In this document: positions 53,466 through 64,000 of the stretch, piece after piece | Position numbering within the stretch: position 1 is the stretch's first letter | Layout: each line of letters begins with the position of its first letter | Made by a program: the position numbers and the translations under genes | The notes under the pieces: generated by a model | Databases searched by the model: none | What the model was told of the DNA's origin: nothing | Seen by the model: the letters and a program-made list of their open reading frames with translations, nothing else | Assembly: GCA_963575745.1 (NCBI GenBank) | Contig: CAUYUJ010019362.1 | Location: forward strand, 87,501 to 151,500 | Source: Prorocentrum cordatum | Lineage: Eukaryota > Sar > Dinophyceae > Prorocentrales > Prorocentraceae | Reading direction: 5' to 3' | DNA: 64,000 bases

Positions 53466-53735
53466 GTTTGGCCTCGCGCCGCGGACGACCCGCGCGCGTC
53501 GCTGGGACCCTCTCGGGGCGACCAGCGCGCGTCGCGGGAACTCCGTGCTGCGGGGGGCCCGGCGCCTCGTTCGCCCGTCGTCGCTCTGCCCAGCGGTCAG
53601 AGACTTGCCCGCTATCAGCCAGCCAGTTAGCTAGTCAGCTCTCTCTGCTTCGCGCAGCGGACGACCCGCGCGCGTCGCTGGGACCCCGCCCGGGGCGACC
53701 AGCGCGCGTCGCGGGGACTCCGCGCTGCGCTGCGC
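53466..53735 (+). repeat. Direct repeat of about 95 bp, two copies
   Basis: GCGGACGACCCGCGCGCGTC and GGGGCGACCAGCGCGCGTCG occur at about 53482 and again about 174 bp downstream at 53656, same orientation. Position between helicase stop and shared element region. Confidence 0.8.
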
Positions 53736-54280
53736 CCGCAGCCTTGGATTTTGGAGTGCGCGGGCAAAGAGGAAGGAAAAGAAGAGCCGAAAGCGGGCGC
53801 GATCCTCGCAAGAGGCGTGCCGACATGGGCGTCGCGACGTGCGGACGCTGCCGTCGGGGTTCCCGCGGAAGCTGCCTGCGGCGGCCACGCCCAGTGTCAC
53901 GTGTGTTCGGACAGGCATGCTCGACACTTACACTAGGCGTTTCCATGATCGCACTCATGCAAATATATTCACTCGCGCGCAGACCCATTCATACTCAGAT
54001 TCCCTCGCGCTCTGACTCACCCGCGTTTTTTCTCTCGTAATCAGATATATCGTATTCCTTTGCGTTGTGTACCCCGCCACATTTCGGCACACCCCTCATG
54101 CGGTTCGTGGCCCCATAGGGAGCGCCACCGAAGAAGATACTCACAATTGCGATGCTCACCACTGCATATGGTTGGGTCCTTCGCCAGGATAATTTTATCA
54201 TCGGGTTATTCAGCCGCCTGCGGCTACCCCCGCCACCGTGTCTGTGCAACAGCGCTGCAGGAAGGAGACTGAGCACGGTC

Positions 54281-54440
54281 AACCCGCATGATAAGGATGG
54301 GCAACCTTCCCAATGGTACCCTTGCATCCTTGTCTCCTCGGTCCATCCTTAGCTACTTTCGCTGGCCGCGCCCCGCCCGAGAAGTTTCGAACCGGCCTTC
54401 CAAGGCCCTTGCATCCTTATCGTGCACCCTTAGCGGCTCT
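54281..54440 (+). mobile_element. Tc1/mariner-like MITE, diverged copy
   Basis: GGTCAACCCGCATGATAAGG at the left, CCCTTGCATCCTTGTC in the middle and CCTTGCATCCTTATCGTGCA toward the right, matching 26721-26892. The right terminus is eroded. From 54441 to 55200 no gene is seen. Confidence 0.65.
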
Positions 54441-55209
54441 ACAGGAACAACGCAATCCCGACAACTGGTCTGATAAGGACGGGTCGTAAATTCGACCTCG
54501 TCTTCGTCCGCGCGGTAGGAAGGAGGTCGAGTTCACAACCCATTAGCGAGTGGTCTGAATTGGGGACGGCCGTGATCCCGACCTAGTCTTCGTCCACGCG
54601 TTAGGGAGGATGAGGAGGAGGAGGCGGACGCCTCGGCAGTTTGGATGACCTCATCTCTAATCGGGAAGAGGCGTTCTTCAACTTCTTGTCGCGCTGATTG
54701 CTGCCGGCAATGTCATTCCGCTTTGCAGGGGGAGCCTACCAGACCCTATGGCTCATAAGGCCTCTCGGGCCCGTTTCGGCGCTGGGCCAGATCCCCCTGG
54801 AAGATTTCACGGGAAGATGGCGAGGGATGTATCACATGCATCTTCTTTTCTCGGGCTAGGGAAATACAGCATCTCATATGATATTGTAACCTCTATAGCA
54901 TGATGCTGCGGCTGAGCATCTCAACCCCGTGTCCGACCCCCCCACTTCCCCAAAGACACCTCACCTCTCTTTCCCTTTATTCGTCGCTAGGCGCCTAAGG
55001 CGCTGGACGGCACGGATGCTGCCGTGCTCTGCTTGTCTGAGTAGACTTGCTATGTCTACTCCGTGGCCTGCCTGCTGCGCAGTATTTCTGCAGCTGGTGT
55101 TCCAGCGCGTTGGGCGGTGGCGCACCGACGAGTGCTGTTCCCACCCCCTGAGAGCGCGTGACCAGGCGCATCACGTTGCGGATCTCGGCCACTCCGATTG
55201 ATGATGAGT

Positions 55210-57090
55210 TCATTGCTGCTGTTGCCGCGGCCATGGCGGTTCCCTCCCTCGGCTTGTTGAGTTCCTGCTCGATCGTGACGTTGAACGGGATGGGGCCAGC
55301 GGATGCAGCATGCTGTGGATTTTCCAGCGATCCTTCTGGCCTTTCTCCGTACACGCGTTCTTCGCCCTCGTGTAGCGGAGCAAGTCCGCCAGTTCCGGGC
55401 ATTCGATCACGCCTATGATCTTGCTCAGCAGCCGCACGTTGCCCCTGGAGACAGGCTGGAGGTTCTCCATCCTCCCGCGCTCCATCATACAGTTCGTCGA
55501 CACGTGCACTTGCGGGCTGCCCTTGTCCTTTTCGCCCGCCTGGCTCCTCTCCGTGGATTTGCTCCTTGCCTGAGCGCCGACCTCTGCGTCGTGCTCGTCG
55601 TTCGCGTCCACTCCCACAGGCTGCCTGAGACCGCTCGTATCATCTGCACGTTGTTGCGGGCGAGCTTTCCCACGGTGAGTGTCGCCTCACCGCTCGCCTC
55701 GAAGCCAATTGATTTGCCAAGTGCTTTCTTCGGCTTGCCACGAGCCTGCTTGGGCCCCCCTTTTGCCTCCCGCCGACAGGAGGCCTGTCTCTCCCGTCTG
55801 GCTTCTCGGGAGACGTCCTACTTACTCTATCGTCACTCGCCACGATTTCGGGTCCTTCGACGTGCGTGGAAAAGTGGTCGAGGTGCTCGTGTAGTTCGGT
55901 TGCTTGGCTGCGCAGTAGCCGCAAAAGTATGAAGAAGTCTTCTCGGGCCGAAATGACAAGGACATGAAGCGAGTGGGACAAGGACGTGGCACCCGCTTGT
56001 CCATAGTAACACAATGGCGTAAATCTGATGCTCTGGAAGCGAAGGCTGTTCGGCACCACGGGCACACATCACTGGCGACAATCATGGAGTGCAGATTCCT
56101 CAGACGATGTGCGTGTGTGACTTGTGTTGTGAGAGCTCTTATGGTCTGAAATGCGTTCCCACACGGCGTGCAGTCCTCCATGTCATGTGCGCACACCCAC
56201 TCGTCAACAATTGCACTGTGTTTGTTCTCTGTGTCCTTGTGCTCGTGTTGCTCGGTGCGTATGTCCTCGACCGCCTCCTCTTCCGTAGTAAGGTCCACCA
56301 TTGTCATTATTCGTGCAAGTAGCATCGCTCTCTTTCCAGCCAAAAGGGTTGCGAGGTGCCGGTATGCTACATCTGGAAACGACGCAGATGCTAGTGAGCG
56401 TGAGAAGTTGGACAGCAGTTCCTCGATCCCGCCAAACGCGTCCGAGGTCGCCTTCTTCATGCGCACAGGCCTGCAAGTCCGCAAGACACTGCCTCGCCCG
56501 CGGGGCGCTTCATCGATTCAAATGGCAGTCTGGCTCGAGGCGGGTGCGGCGAAGCTGCCCCTCAAGCTCAGTCGTGCCGAATATGGCCATGAGGAGCTGC
56601 TTATTGTTCCCTGGCCGCCTTGGAACCGTCTGCCACTACCTTAAACGTTGTGTTCTCAACTCGGTGGCTGTGTCGCTATGGTCCCAGTACTTGAGCACTT
56701 GCTGATTACTCAATGTGCGATCACGTTGTTCATATTTCTTGTGCCTTTCCATGCATGAGAGATCCAAACAACTTAACAATCGTCGTGCCCAGCGCATTCG
56801 TGAACCCAGCTGGCATAACGAACGCCGTCAGTCCCGCGAGGGCCGCGCCGAAACCGAGGAATCGTGTACACAAGTGCCCATGATGTAGAGGTTGATGCCA
56901 CGTTTGAGCCCATCACCGCCAGGCTGCTCGTGCCGAGCGGATTCGATTCGTTCGCTCGGTCCGGAGTTTCCTGTCAAAGCTGAGGATGGATCCCAGCACT
57001 CTGTTTTTCGAAGTACCTCAGCATGTAAACCTCTGTTCTTGGAGAGCTCCTTGGCGGCCTTGAGCGATCGTCTACCAGCTAGGCTGATCA
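55210..57090 (-). pseudogene. Decayed LINE ORF2 3' part with C-terminal zinc finger
   Basis: On the minus strand. A frame at 55822-56484 has CTPCGNAFQTIRALTTQVTH, HRLRNLHSM and CPWCRTAFASRASDLRHCV, a C2H2-like pair of fingers typical of protist LINE C termini. Upstream on the same strand, 56500-56640 reads LMAIFGTTELEGQLR and 56828-57091 holds further RT-like sequence (INLYIMGTCVHDSSVSARPS). Downstream, 55485-55673 reads KLARNNVQMIRAVSGSLWE, resembling the tail of such ORFs. Frame changes and stops between parts show it is dead. Confidence 0.55.
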
Positions 57091-57419
57091 ACCGGTTCGC
57101 CTTGCCGGGGTCTAAATCAGGTCCGTGCTCCTCTATTCTATGTGCTCCTTCCGTTTACTCTTGGCGTGATTCAGATGTTGTGCCATGAATATGCCGTCAT
57201 GTTCGTATGCGTGAATGTGTATGTGTGATACGTTATCCATGAAGAGCCCTGTACCAATGTCCACCTCTCACGACCCCCTTGTGAACTATGGGCCTCTCAG
57301 CCATGTGTAGATTATGTCCTGACTAGCCAGGTCGTCATTGCACTGACTGGCCGACGGCGAGTACACATCTATGAAGTCCCCCGCTGCCAGTGAGTGCCCC
57401 ACCGTGGTGCCCCAGTACG

Positions 57420-57970
57420 ATGAGGAGAACGCTTCTTGGGCTCGTCTTTGCGCCTCCCGGGAGCCTCCTGAGTTTTGTGGGGGGCCTCCTGGGGGCTCTC
57501 CTGAGGACTTCCTGAGGCCGTCTTGGGGACCTCTTGGGGACCTCCTTGGGTTGTCTTAGGGAACTCTTGTCCCGTCTGACGACTTCGGAGGCCGTCGTTG
57601 GGGCTTCCCTGAGCCGCCTTGGTGCCTCTTGGAGCGCGTTTGGGCCGTCCTGGGACTCCCTTGGGACCCTCTTGGGCGACCTTGGAGTCCTCGTGGGCTG
57701 ACTCGGGGCCCTCTTGGGGGCCTCGTGGGCTGTCTTAGGGCTATGTTGGAAGATCATTGGGCTGTCTTGGGCGGTCGGAACCCCAAGTAGGCGATAACCT
57801 GAAAATCCTCCAACAACTTGAGGAAAATCAGAGGCGTTAGCCTCCTCGGGTTCTCCTGGGGGGCCTTTTGGAGCCCTCTTGGGCCGTCTTGGGAGACTCT
57901 CGGGCCGTCTTGAGGCCGTCTTCGGCGCCTCTTGAGCCGTCGTGAGCCATCTAGAGCCGTTTAGATATCG
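57420..57970 (+). repeat. CTTGG-periodic DNA, block 4
   Basis: CTTGGGGACC, CTCTTGGGCC and GTCTTGGGCGG units. Continuous with the next, inverted block after about 280 bp. Confidence 0.65.
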
Positions 57971-58249
57971 TTGTGGTTGTCTAAGAAGCTGTCCTGGAGG
58001 CCATATTGGCTGCTTGGAAGCCGAAAAGGCAGTAGGAAAGCAATTTCAGAGGGAACGATTTTCGAACCACGCGTGGGCGAGGGGGGTCCGCATGTAAAGC
58101 ATCCAAAAGTTTGCCAGACAACAGACGAGCATGACGGAAAGATTGCTAGCGAGAGAAGTTCTGCATATGGTTCTAGCCCAAGTGGCGGGGGGTGCCTGGG
58201 GGGGGGGTCTGGACCGGGCCTTCTTTTCTAACACGCCCTCCGGGGGCCA

Positions 58250-58920
58250 TGTTGGCGGCTTGTTCGGCCCAGGACGGCCAAGGCGACGCCCAAGAGGCCC
58301 CCAAGACGGCTTACGATATTTCCAGAACGGTCCACGAGACGCCCCCGAGAGGCCCCAAGACGACCCAGAAGCGCCCCAGGGGGGGGGGGGGCGACGGTGG
58401 CCGCCCAGAAACCGCCTCAGAGGCCCCACAGACCCCCCGAGAGGCACCCACGAGGACAGCCAAGAGGGACTCAGGAGGGAGAAACAGTAGAGATTCAGTA
58501 GTTTTTGAAGGATTTTAGTGCTCTCGTTGTTTCGTGCCACAAATGGCCACAGACGACCCAGGCCTCCAGGATCGCCAAAAGACGCCCCCAGAGGCTCCAA
58601 AGAGGGCTTCTAAACTGCCCGAGAGCTCTTCAAGATGGCCGAATAGAGCCCCAAGACGGCACAAAGCGGGCTCCACAGAGCCCCAAGCAGCTCCCAGGAG
58701 AGGTCCACGGGGGCCATAGGTGGTTCCAAAAAGGGCCCCAAGAGCGCCCCAAGCCGGCCCAAGCCCCTCAAGACGGTCCAAGAGGGACCCGGGACGGCTC
58801 AAGAGGGCCCCAAAGCGGGCAAAACGGACGCAAAGAGCCCCAAGAGTGGTCCAAGAGGCATTTAAGATGCCTCCCAGAGCCTCTCAAGAGGCCCCCCAAG
58901 ACCTTCAATGACACAACTTC
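58250..58920 (-). repeat. CTTGG-periodic DNA, block 5 (inverted)
   Basis: GGCCCCAAGA and CCCCAAGACGGC units, the reverse complement of block 4. Blocks 4 and 5 therefore form a large, imperfect inverted arrangement. Confidence 0.65.
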
Positions 58921-60844
58921 AGGAGCGAACGGTGATGCAAAAGCTAGGACCTTCTCTGGTGTCCTGGTCCTCTTCGAGTCGTCCCTCATCTCTCTCACCT
59001 GCCGGCTGCCTCACTCCCTCCCCCGCGTCTTCCAATGTCCCCTGCTCCGGCCTCCAGCACGGAGTACGCCCGCCGGCCATAGAACATGTGAAGTCCCCCT
59101 TCTCTTTTGATTCCCCCCGTCCTTGTATCCTTCGCAAACGCACTCTCTCAGTTTTCATCTCTCCTCTTCCCCTCTTCCCCCTCTTGCGCTCTCCTCTTCA
59201 AGGTGGCCGTCTTAACGCGCCTCGCCCTCCAGTTTGCTCCAACACTTCTGCATGATGATCGCCATGTCAAAACCGCTGCCGCGTAAATGGCCGCCAAGCC
59301 CCTGTGACCATGTTCAAACGTCCGCTCAACAGCAGTGCTCTTTCCGTTCCCGTGCCAGCCCAGGTTCTGACGCGCCCATTCCGTGCAGGCACGGTTGCGG
59401 ATTCCGCTTCAGCTCGTATGTTTCAATTTTGGGGTCCAGCCCCATTCTCGCCAGGTCGTACAATGACGTTGGTGCGCATGACAAGACGATTGAGGCGACC
59501 TCTGATGTGGGACAGCGTTATGTTTGCCTTCTTTTCTTAGTACCCGTGCCGTCGTTCATTGTGGTCTCTTCTCCCTTGCTTATCCTGCCTGCATTTTTCG
59601 CTCTGTTTAGCACGCATGCCCATGTGTAGCACGGACTGAGTATCTGATGTACCTTGTCATGCTCATTATTTCCGCCACTCTCGCCGACACGTTTGCATGT
59701 ATGCTCACCCAGGCATTGTTTGCATTGGAGGCTTCTGATGCGCTCTCAAAGTAAATCGGTCTGAACTGCGGACTGTCGGCCAGGAGTCGCCAGGTGTTGC
59801 CCCCCCCCCCAGTTCCAATCCGTTGTTGCTCTGTTGTTGTATTGGTGTTGCCCCGTTGCCGTCGGGTCGCCGTGGCGCTGCCGCCTCGATGTGTTGTTAT
59901 GCATTGATGTTCGCCGACTGGCATCGTTTTGCTTGCAGCAGTTCGCGTTCATATGCATGTTTCTGTGATGCTATGGATGCACGTTGAGTGATGCATTGCT
60001 CTTGCACACTTGCTGGCTTGGGTCCACGCCGGAATCATGTTTCAACCATTCCTCGAGGTCGCGCCAATTGAACATTGCCCGATTCTTGTGACGCGCCAAA
60101 ATCAAAAGACGCCGAACCAATGCGTCGTGTCACACGTGGGTTTTTCTTATTTCCAACATGCCTGTACAGACTGGGGCCCTGCCGTGGTAAGAACTCAGAA
60201 GCCGGCGCCCAGCGCTTTGAATGAGACATCCTCACACCAATCGGTTTTTCGCTTGAGCCATATCCTCCGAATTCTGGCCTTGCGCGAGGTCGTCAGGCCA
60301 GTTTCGCCTGAGGCATCTTCGGAACTTTAGGCCCCAGGATGTGCTCCAGATGGTCTGGCACGTTTCGCCTGATATATCCTTGCAGCTCTGAGTCTAATTC
60401 TCGACGCTTCGAGTAACCCCATCAGCCCTCCCTGGATTTGCACGCCTTGGCTTCTCAGACGCCCTGGGTTGCCGCTGCTCGCCGCCTGACCGCGGCCCCG
60501 CGCGCGCCCGCCCCCTCGTCGCGGCCGCAGCCCGACCGTGACCGCCTGCCGCTGGCGCTTCCGCCTGCGGCCGTAAAAAAAAGTAACCCCATCAGCCCAC
60601 CCAGCAACGATGCCCAGGCCGTTGCAAAGATCAGGGACGTGGGGGAGCATACAGAGAAACAAATGGCGGGGGAAACCGTCATGCTCCAAGAGGGGGAAGC
60701 TGGAGGAGGAGTCGGAAGAGGAGGAGGGGGATGAGGGATGAGGGAGGAGGAATAGACGGATGATGAGGAGGAGGAGAGAGAGAGAAGCCGAGCGTGGAAG
60801 GAGAGGAGGGGGAGGAGGGTGTTGGACAATTTGCATGTTATTTT
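58921..60844. other. Interval without a resolved gene
   Basis: Mixed-composition DNA. Motifs TTTCGCCTGAGG and ACCCCATCAGCCC at 60300-60430 and 60590 recur near 63220 and 63520, indicating a diverged dispersed repeat. No exon could be supported. Confidence 0.35.
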
Positions 60845-61345
60845 AAACCCTCTTGGGTTTTTTGGGGGGGTCGTGGGGGTCTCTGGAGGTTTTTTTGTTG
60901 GCTTCTTGTGATCCTCTTGTGGCTTTTCGGGGGGTCTTGCGGTCCTCTTGGGTTGGGGGCCTTCTTTGGGCCCTTCTGGGGCTCTCTTGGGATCCTCTTG
61001 GGAGCTAGGGGGCGCTCTTGGGGCGATCTTGGGCGCGCTTGGGGCCGTCGTGGGGGCCTCTTCGACCTCTCGTGGGCCATTTGTTGGTGCCATTTTGATG
61101 CCTTTAAAGCACATCGGAAGCGAAAGGGCGATAAGGCAATGATCACTGATGTTCCTTAAGTGTTTGTAGGAGCTTGTCTTTCGGGGTGGTCCTGAGAGAG
61201 CTCCGAGAGCACCTGGAACCGTCTTGTGGCCCTCTTGGGGACTCTTGGAGGCATGATGGAAGTCATCCTGAGCGACCTTGCGCTATCTTCAGGCATTGTG
61301 GAGGCCATCTTGGAGCATCAGAGGCCCTCTTGGAGCCATCTTGAG
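60845..61345 (+). repeat. CTTGG-periodic DNA, block 6
   Basis: CTCTTGGGTT, TCTTGGGGCG and CATCTTGGAGC units, same orientation as blocks 1-4. Confidence 0.65.
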
Positions 61346-61551
61346 CGAGAAAGGACCCTCTGATGACTTGCGGCCCCTCCCGTCCAGGTCCAGGGGAGGA
61401 GGTAGGGGGAGGGGTCAAGACGCCCTCCCCGCCCGCAAGCCGTCTGGCTCACTCCCACCCGCCCTCCCAACACATACGTAGCACCCGAGCCTGGCCCGAG
61501 CCGCAGCATATGCAGCAGTCGTCTTTGGATGGTCAGCCACTGGGGGCCAAT

Positions 61552-61709
61552 CCGCCGCCGCCGCCGCCGCCGCCTCCACCGCCGCCGCCGCCTCCCGCCG
61601 CCGGCGCCGGCGCCGCGCTGCCCGCCGCCGCCGCCGCCGCCCCCGCTGCCGAATCGCCGCCGCCGCAGCCGCTGCCGCCGCAGTCGCTGCCGCCACCGCT
61701 GACGCGCCG

Positions 61710-61747
<38 letters not shown>

Positions 61748-61842
61748 CCCGCCGCCGCCGCCGTCCCCGCCGCCGCCACCGCCGCAGCCGCCGCAGCCGC
61801 TGCCCCCGCCACAGCCGCCGCAGCCGCCGCCGCCAAGTGTAA
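61552..61842. repeat. CCG trinucleotide tract
   Basis: Nearly pure CCG/CGC triplets with CAG and CTG variants. Pro-, Ala- and Arg-rich frames are artefacts. Confidence 0.9.
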
Positions 61843-62089
61843 TCTGAGTTTTTGACAGGGATGGTGGGGGGAGGCCGCATCGGGTTCGCTGCGCATGCTC
61901 CGAATTTGGAGACCGAGTGTGTTTTGTATCGTTTTTTATTTAACAGCGAAGACTGATAGGTTTCTAGCGGGGTCAAAAGAGAGCATCATGACTCCTCAGG
62001 GGGGTCGGGGCGGGACCCGGGGCGGGACCCGGCGCGGTTGCCTTCGAAGCCCAAATCGCTGAGGACATCCTCGCAAAATCGCTCTTGGC

Positions 62090-62490
62090 GCTGCTAGAAC
62101 TTCACTCCCGGCGTACAGTTTGGATGTCCGGAGCCAACTGTAGGCCACTTCGTGCTCTTCGACTTCCTAGAACTCCATTCCCGGCGTACATTTTTAAGCC
62201 CGGAGCCAACTGTAGGCCACGTCGTGGTCTTCGAGTTCCCAGAACTCCATTCCCGGGCCACATTTTGGATGCCCGGAGCCAACTGTAGGCCACTTCGTGC
62301 TCTTCGAGTTTGCAGAACTCTATTCCCGGCCTACATTTTGAATGCCCGGAGCCAACTGTAGGCCACTTCGTGCTCTTCAAGTTCCCAGAACGCCACTCCT
62401 GGGCATGATTTTGAATGCCCAGAGCCAACTGTAGGCCACCTCGTGTTCTTCTAGTTCCCAGAACTCCATTCCTGGGCCACAGTTTGAATG
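62090..62490 (+). repeat. 73-bp tandem repeat
   Basis: The marker GAGCCAACTGTAGGCCAC occurs at 62131, 62203, 62276, 62349 and 62422, giving a 72-73-bp period and five to six copies. Units contain TTCGTGCTCTTCGA and AGAACTCCATTCCCGG. Confidence 0.9.
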
Positions 62491-62494
62491 CTGA

Positions 62495-62830
62495 GGTAGG
62501 CTGATGCTGCGGCCGAGGCAGGCTGAGGCTGAGGCAGGCTGAGGCTGAGGCCGAGGCTGAAGGCAGACTGAGGCTGAGGCTGAAGCAGACTGAGGCTGAG
62601 GCTGAGGCAGGCTGAGGCTGAGGCTGAAGCAGGCTGATGCTGAGGCAGGCTGAGGCTGAGGCTGAGGCTGATGCAGGCTGAGGCTGAGGCAGGCTGAGGC
62701 TGAGGCCGAGGCTGAAGGCAGACTGAGGCTGAGGCTGAAGCAGGCTGAGGCTGAGGTTGAGGCAGGCTGAGGCTGAGGCAGGCTGAGGCTGAGGCTGAGG
62801 CAGGCTGAGGCTGAGGCTGTGACTGCGACT
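62495..62830 (+). repeat. GAGGCT hexamer-based minisatellite
   Basis: GCTGAGGCTGAGGCAGGCTG-type units following directly on the 73-bp array. Confidence 0.9.
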
Positions 62831-63670
62831 GCCGTTGCCACTGCGACTGTCATCGCAAATGCGACTAAGACTGCGAGAACAGCAGAATTCTACAACTGGA
62901 TTCTCATCTGAATCTGAAGGGGAATGCTTCCAGATATGCTCCTACACATCGCTGTTAGGTTGTTGCCGGGATAATTTACTAGGAATGGTGGGGGCAGAGT
63001 ATGTCTTGCATTGTTTTTTTGCAAAGGGTGGTGGGGGGTGCCCGCATGGACCTGGGTTGGCTCCCAGTCGCCTGGGGGAGGGGGTGTGTACTAATAGGGG
63101 ACAATGATAAACCCTTCCCCGAAGAGGCTTTTGGAGGAGGAAAGAAATACATCGTTAGACCACTTGTCGCCCAGAGGGCTGGTGGGGTTGAAAGGTGCTG
63201 CCCGCAAGGTGCTCCAGCCTGTTTCGCCTGAGGTACGCTCGCTACTCTGGGCTCCGAGATGCCACGTGAGAGGTGGTCTGTGGTCCGGTCTATTTCGCTT
63301 GAGACATCGTCGCAGTTCTTGGCTTCGATAGGGCGGAGAGAGTACGGAGGCGGGGCCGGGCAAGAGCAACCCACTTGATTTCATTTCTGGTGGCGCAGCG
63401 TGTCCCGAGAGATGCCAGAACGTCCCTGGCCCGAGGAAGAAGGTATCAATCGCCGAGGCGGCGAGGCGAGATCAAGCTTCCGCCAGGATCGCCATACCTG
63501 GGCAAAGTCTTGACGCTTCGCTCATCCCCACCAGCCCACCCAAACACAATCAACAAGCGGGGAAGTGTACGGTCGGAAAGGCTAGCTGGCTAAACCACCC
63601 ACGCCCGAATGGTTGGTGCCTGTTGCGGGTCGGTCCTGGACGAGAGCGCGGTGAAGAGGGAAGAGGGCTT

Positions 63671-63795
63671 GGCATCGCTCGGACGTGTGCATTTTTTCTC
63701 GGCGACGGCCATAGAGAGCATCCTTGATGATTTGGCGACAAAAAAACCCACGACATCGAAACATACACGAGGAATGGGCGTCCGAGCGCTGGCGA
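63671..63795 (+). mobile_element. F7 TIR element, intact copy 2
   Basis: GGCATCGCTCGGACGTGTGC at the left, and ATGGGCGTCCGAGCGCTGGC at the right, 125 bp. Interior GATGATTTGGCGACAAAAAA matches the copy at 43300-43432. Confidence 0.8.
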
Positions 63796-63864
63796 GAGGG
63801 AGGCTGGGGGAAGCCTCGCCCCCCTACACAGCGCTTGCGCCAGGGGTCTTACCTATCTCTCAGG

Positions 63865-64000
63865 AGGAAAAGAAACACACAGACATAATGAATCCTCGAT
63901 TCCCCAGAACATATGTGAAAATGTGGGAAGTGGGCGGGGAAACAGAAACCCAGAACATATGGGAACATATGGGGAATATTTTTTTTGTGTGTGTATCTAT
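63865..64000 (+). repeat. Dispersed repeat ACACACAGACA, copy 2 (runs off the window)
   Basis: GAAACACACAGACATAATGA, TCGATTCCCCAGAACATATG and CATATGGGGAATA in the order seen at 42790-42955, ending in a TGTGTGTGTAT tail at the window edge. Confidence 0.75.

Larger units (their letters stand above)
51876..54190 (+). mobile_element. Composite element 3, enclosing helicase exons
   Basis: Leader CCCAACCATCCTG with GGGTCCTCGTTTTGAAGA at 51878-51920, a CCTTCC/CATCAT tract, the 90-bp array, then two helicase exons, and then 53817-54190, which is shared (inverted) with 20880-21290 of composite 2. It ends with CATATGGTTGGGTCC and CTTCGCCAGGATAATT. Whether the helicase belongs to the element or the element invaded a host gene is unresolved. 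Confidence 0.6.

Noticed and set aside
61333-61842. Pro/Arg-rich or Ala-rich proteins in the CCG tract
   Set aside because: Triplet repeat artefact in all frames.
13-63990. CRISPR arrays
   Set aside because: Tandem repeats here are contiguous, without unique spacers of constant length, and the genome is eukaryotic.

Overview
The window looks like nuclear DNA from a GC-rich dinoflagellate. Three observations support this: a complete copy of the 22-nt dinoflagellate spliced leader, followed by a truncated second copy, at 28184-28220; introns with GC or other non-GT donors; and a landscape dominated by repeats, short inverted-repeat elements and decayed retrotransposons. A core dinoflagellate of the Prorocentrum type would fit, but the genus is inference. 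No prokaryotic or viral gene organisation is visible, and most long open frames are artefacts of triplet repeats or of a 90-bp satellite whose length is a multiple of three.

Layout. 1-5.9 kb: an ACT microsatellite, GCAATGCAA-type minisatellites, a duplicated 1.27-kb block with CCAATCCA satellite, and TA repeats. 6-12.4 kb: gene-poor DNA with two copies of a TIR element (family F1) and pyrimidine or purine tracts. 13.5-14.6 kb: a decayed Ty1/copia reverse transcriptase/RNase H. 14.6-16.0 kb: the first of three composite elements carrying a 90-bp satellite, followed by a 432-bp exact tandem duplication. 18.4-20.2 kb: an AT-rich island and a GTT microsatellite. 20.8-23.0 kb: the second composite element, nested inside another TIR element. 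28.2-28.8 kb: a spliced-leader-tagged retrocopy. 30.0-30.7, 35.2-36.2 and 55.2-57.1 kb: LINE fragments. 31-46 kb: many short TIR or fold-back elements and CTTGG-rich DNA. 47.7-49.5 kb: the best gene, a secreted SGNH/GDSL hydrolase with five exons. 51.9-54.2 kb: the third composite element, enclosing the last two exons of a Pif1-like helicase. 57.4-64 kb: CTTGG-rich DNA, a CCG tract, 73-bp tandem repeats and repeat copies.

The most striking signal concerns introns. All four introns of the hydrolase gene can be read as short mobile elements: each has terminal inverted repeats (degenerate in the fourth) and is bounded by a short direct repeat. Removing the element plus one repeat copy restores the reading frame every time. 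The splice sites are not GT-AG, and in three of four cases the 3' AG lies inside the duplicated target. The same arrangement interrupts a small frame in the spliced-leader retrocopy, which should have started without introns. Together these suggest introner-like elements that create introns, from several families, with relatives in non-coding DNA of the same window.
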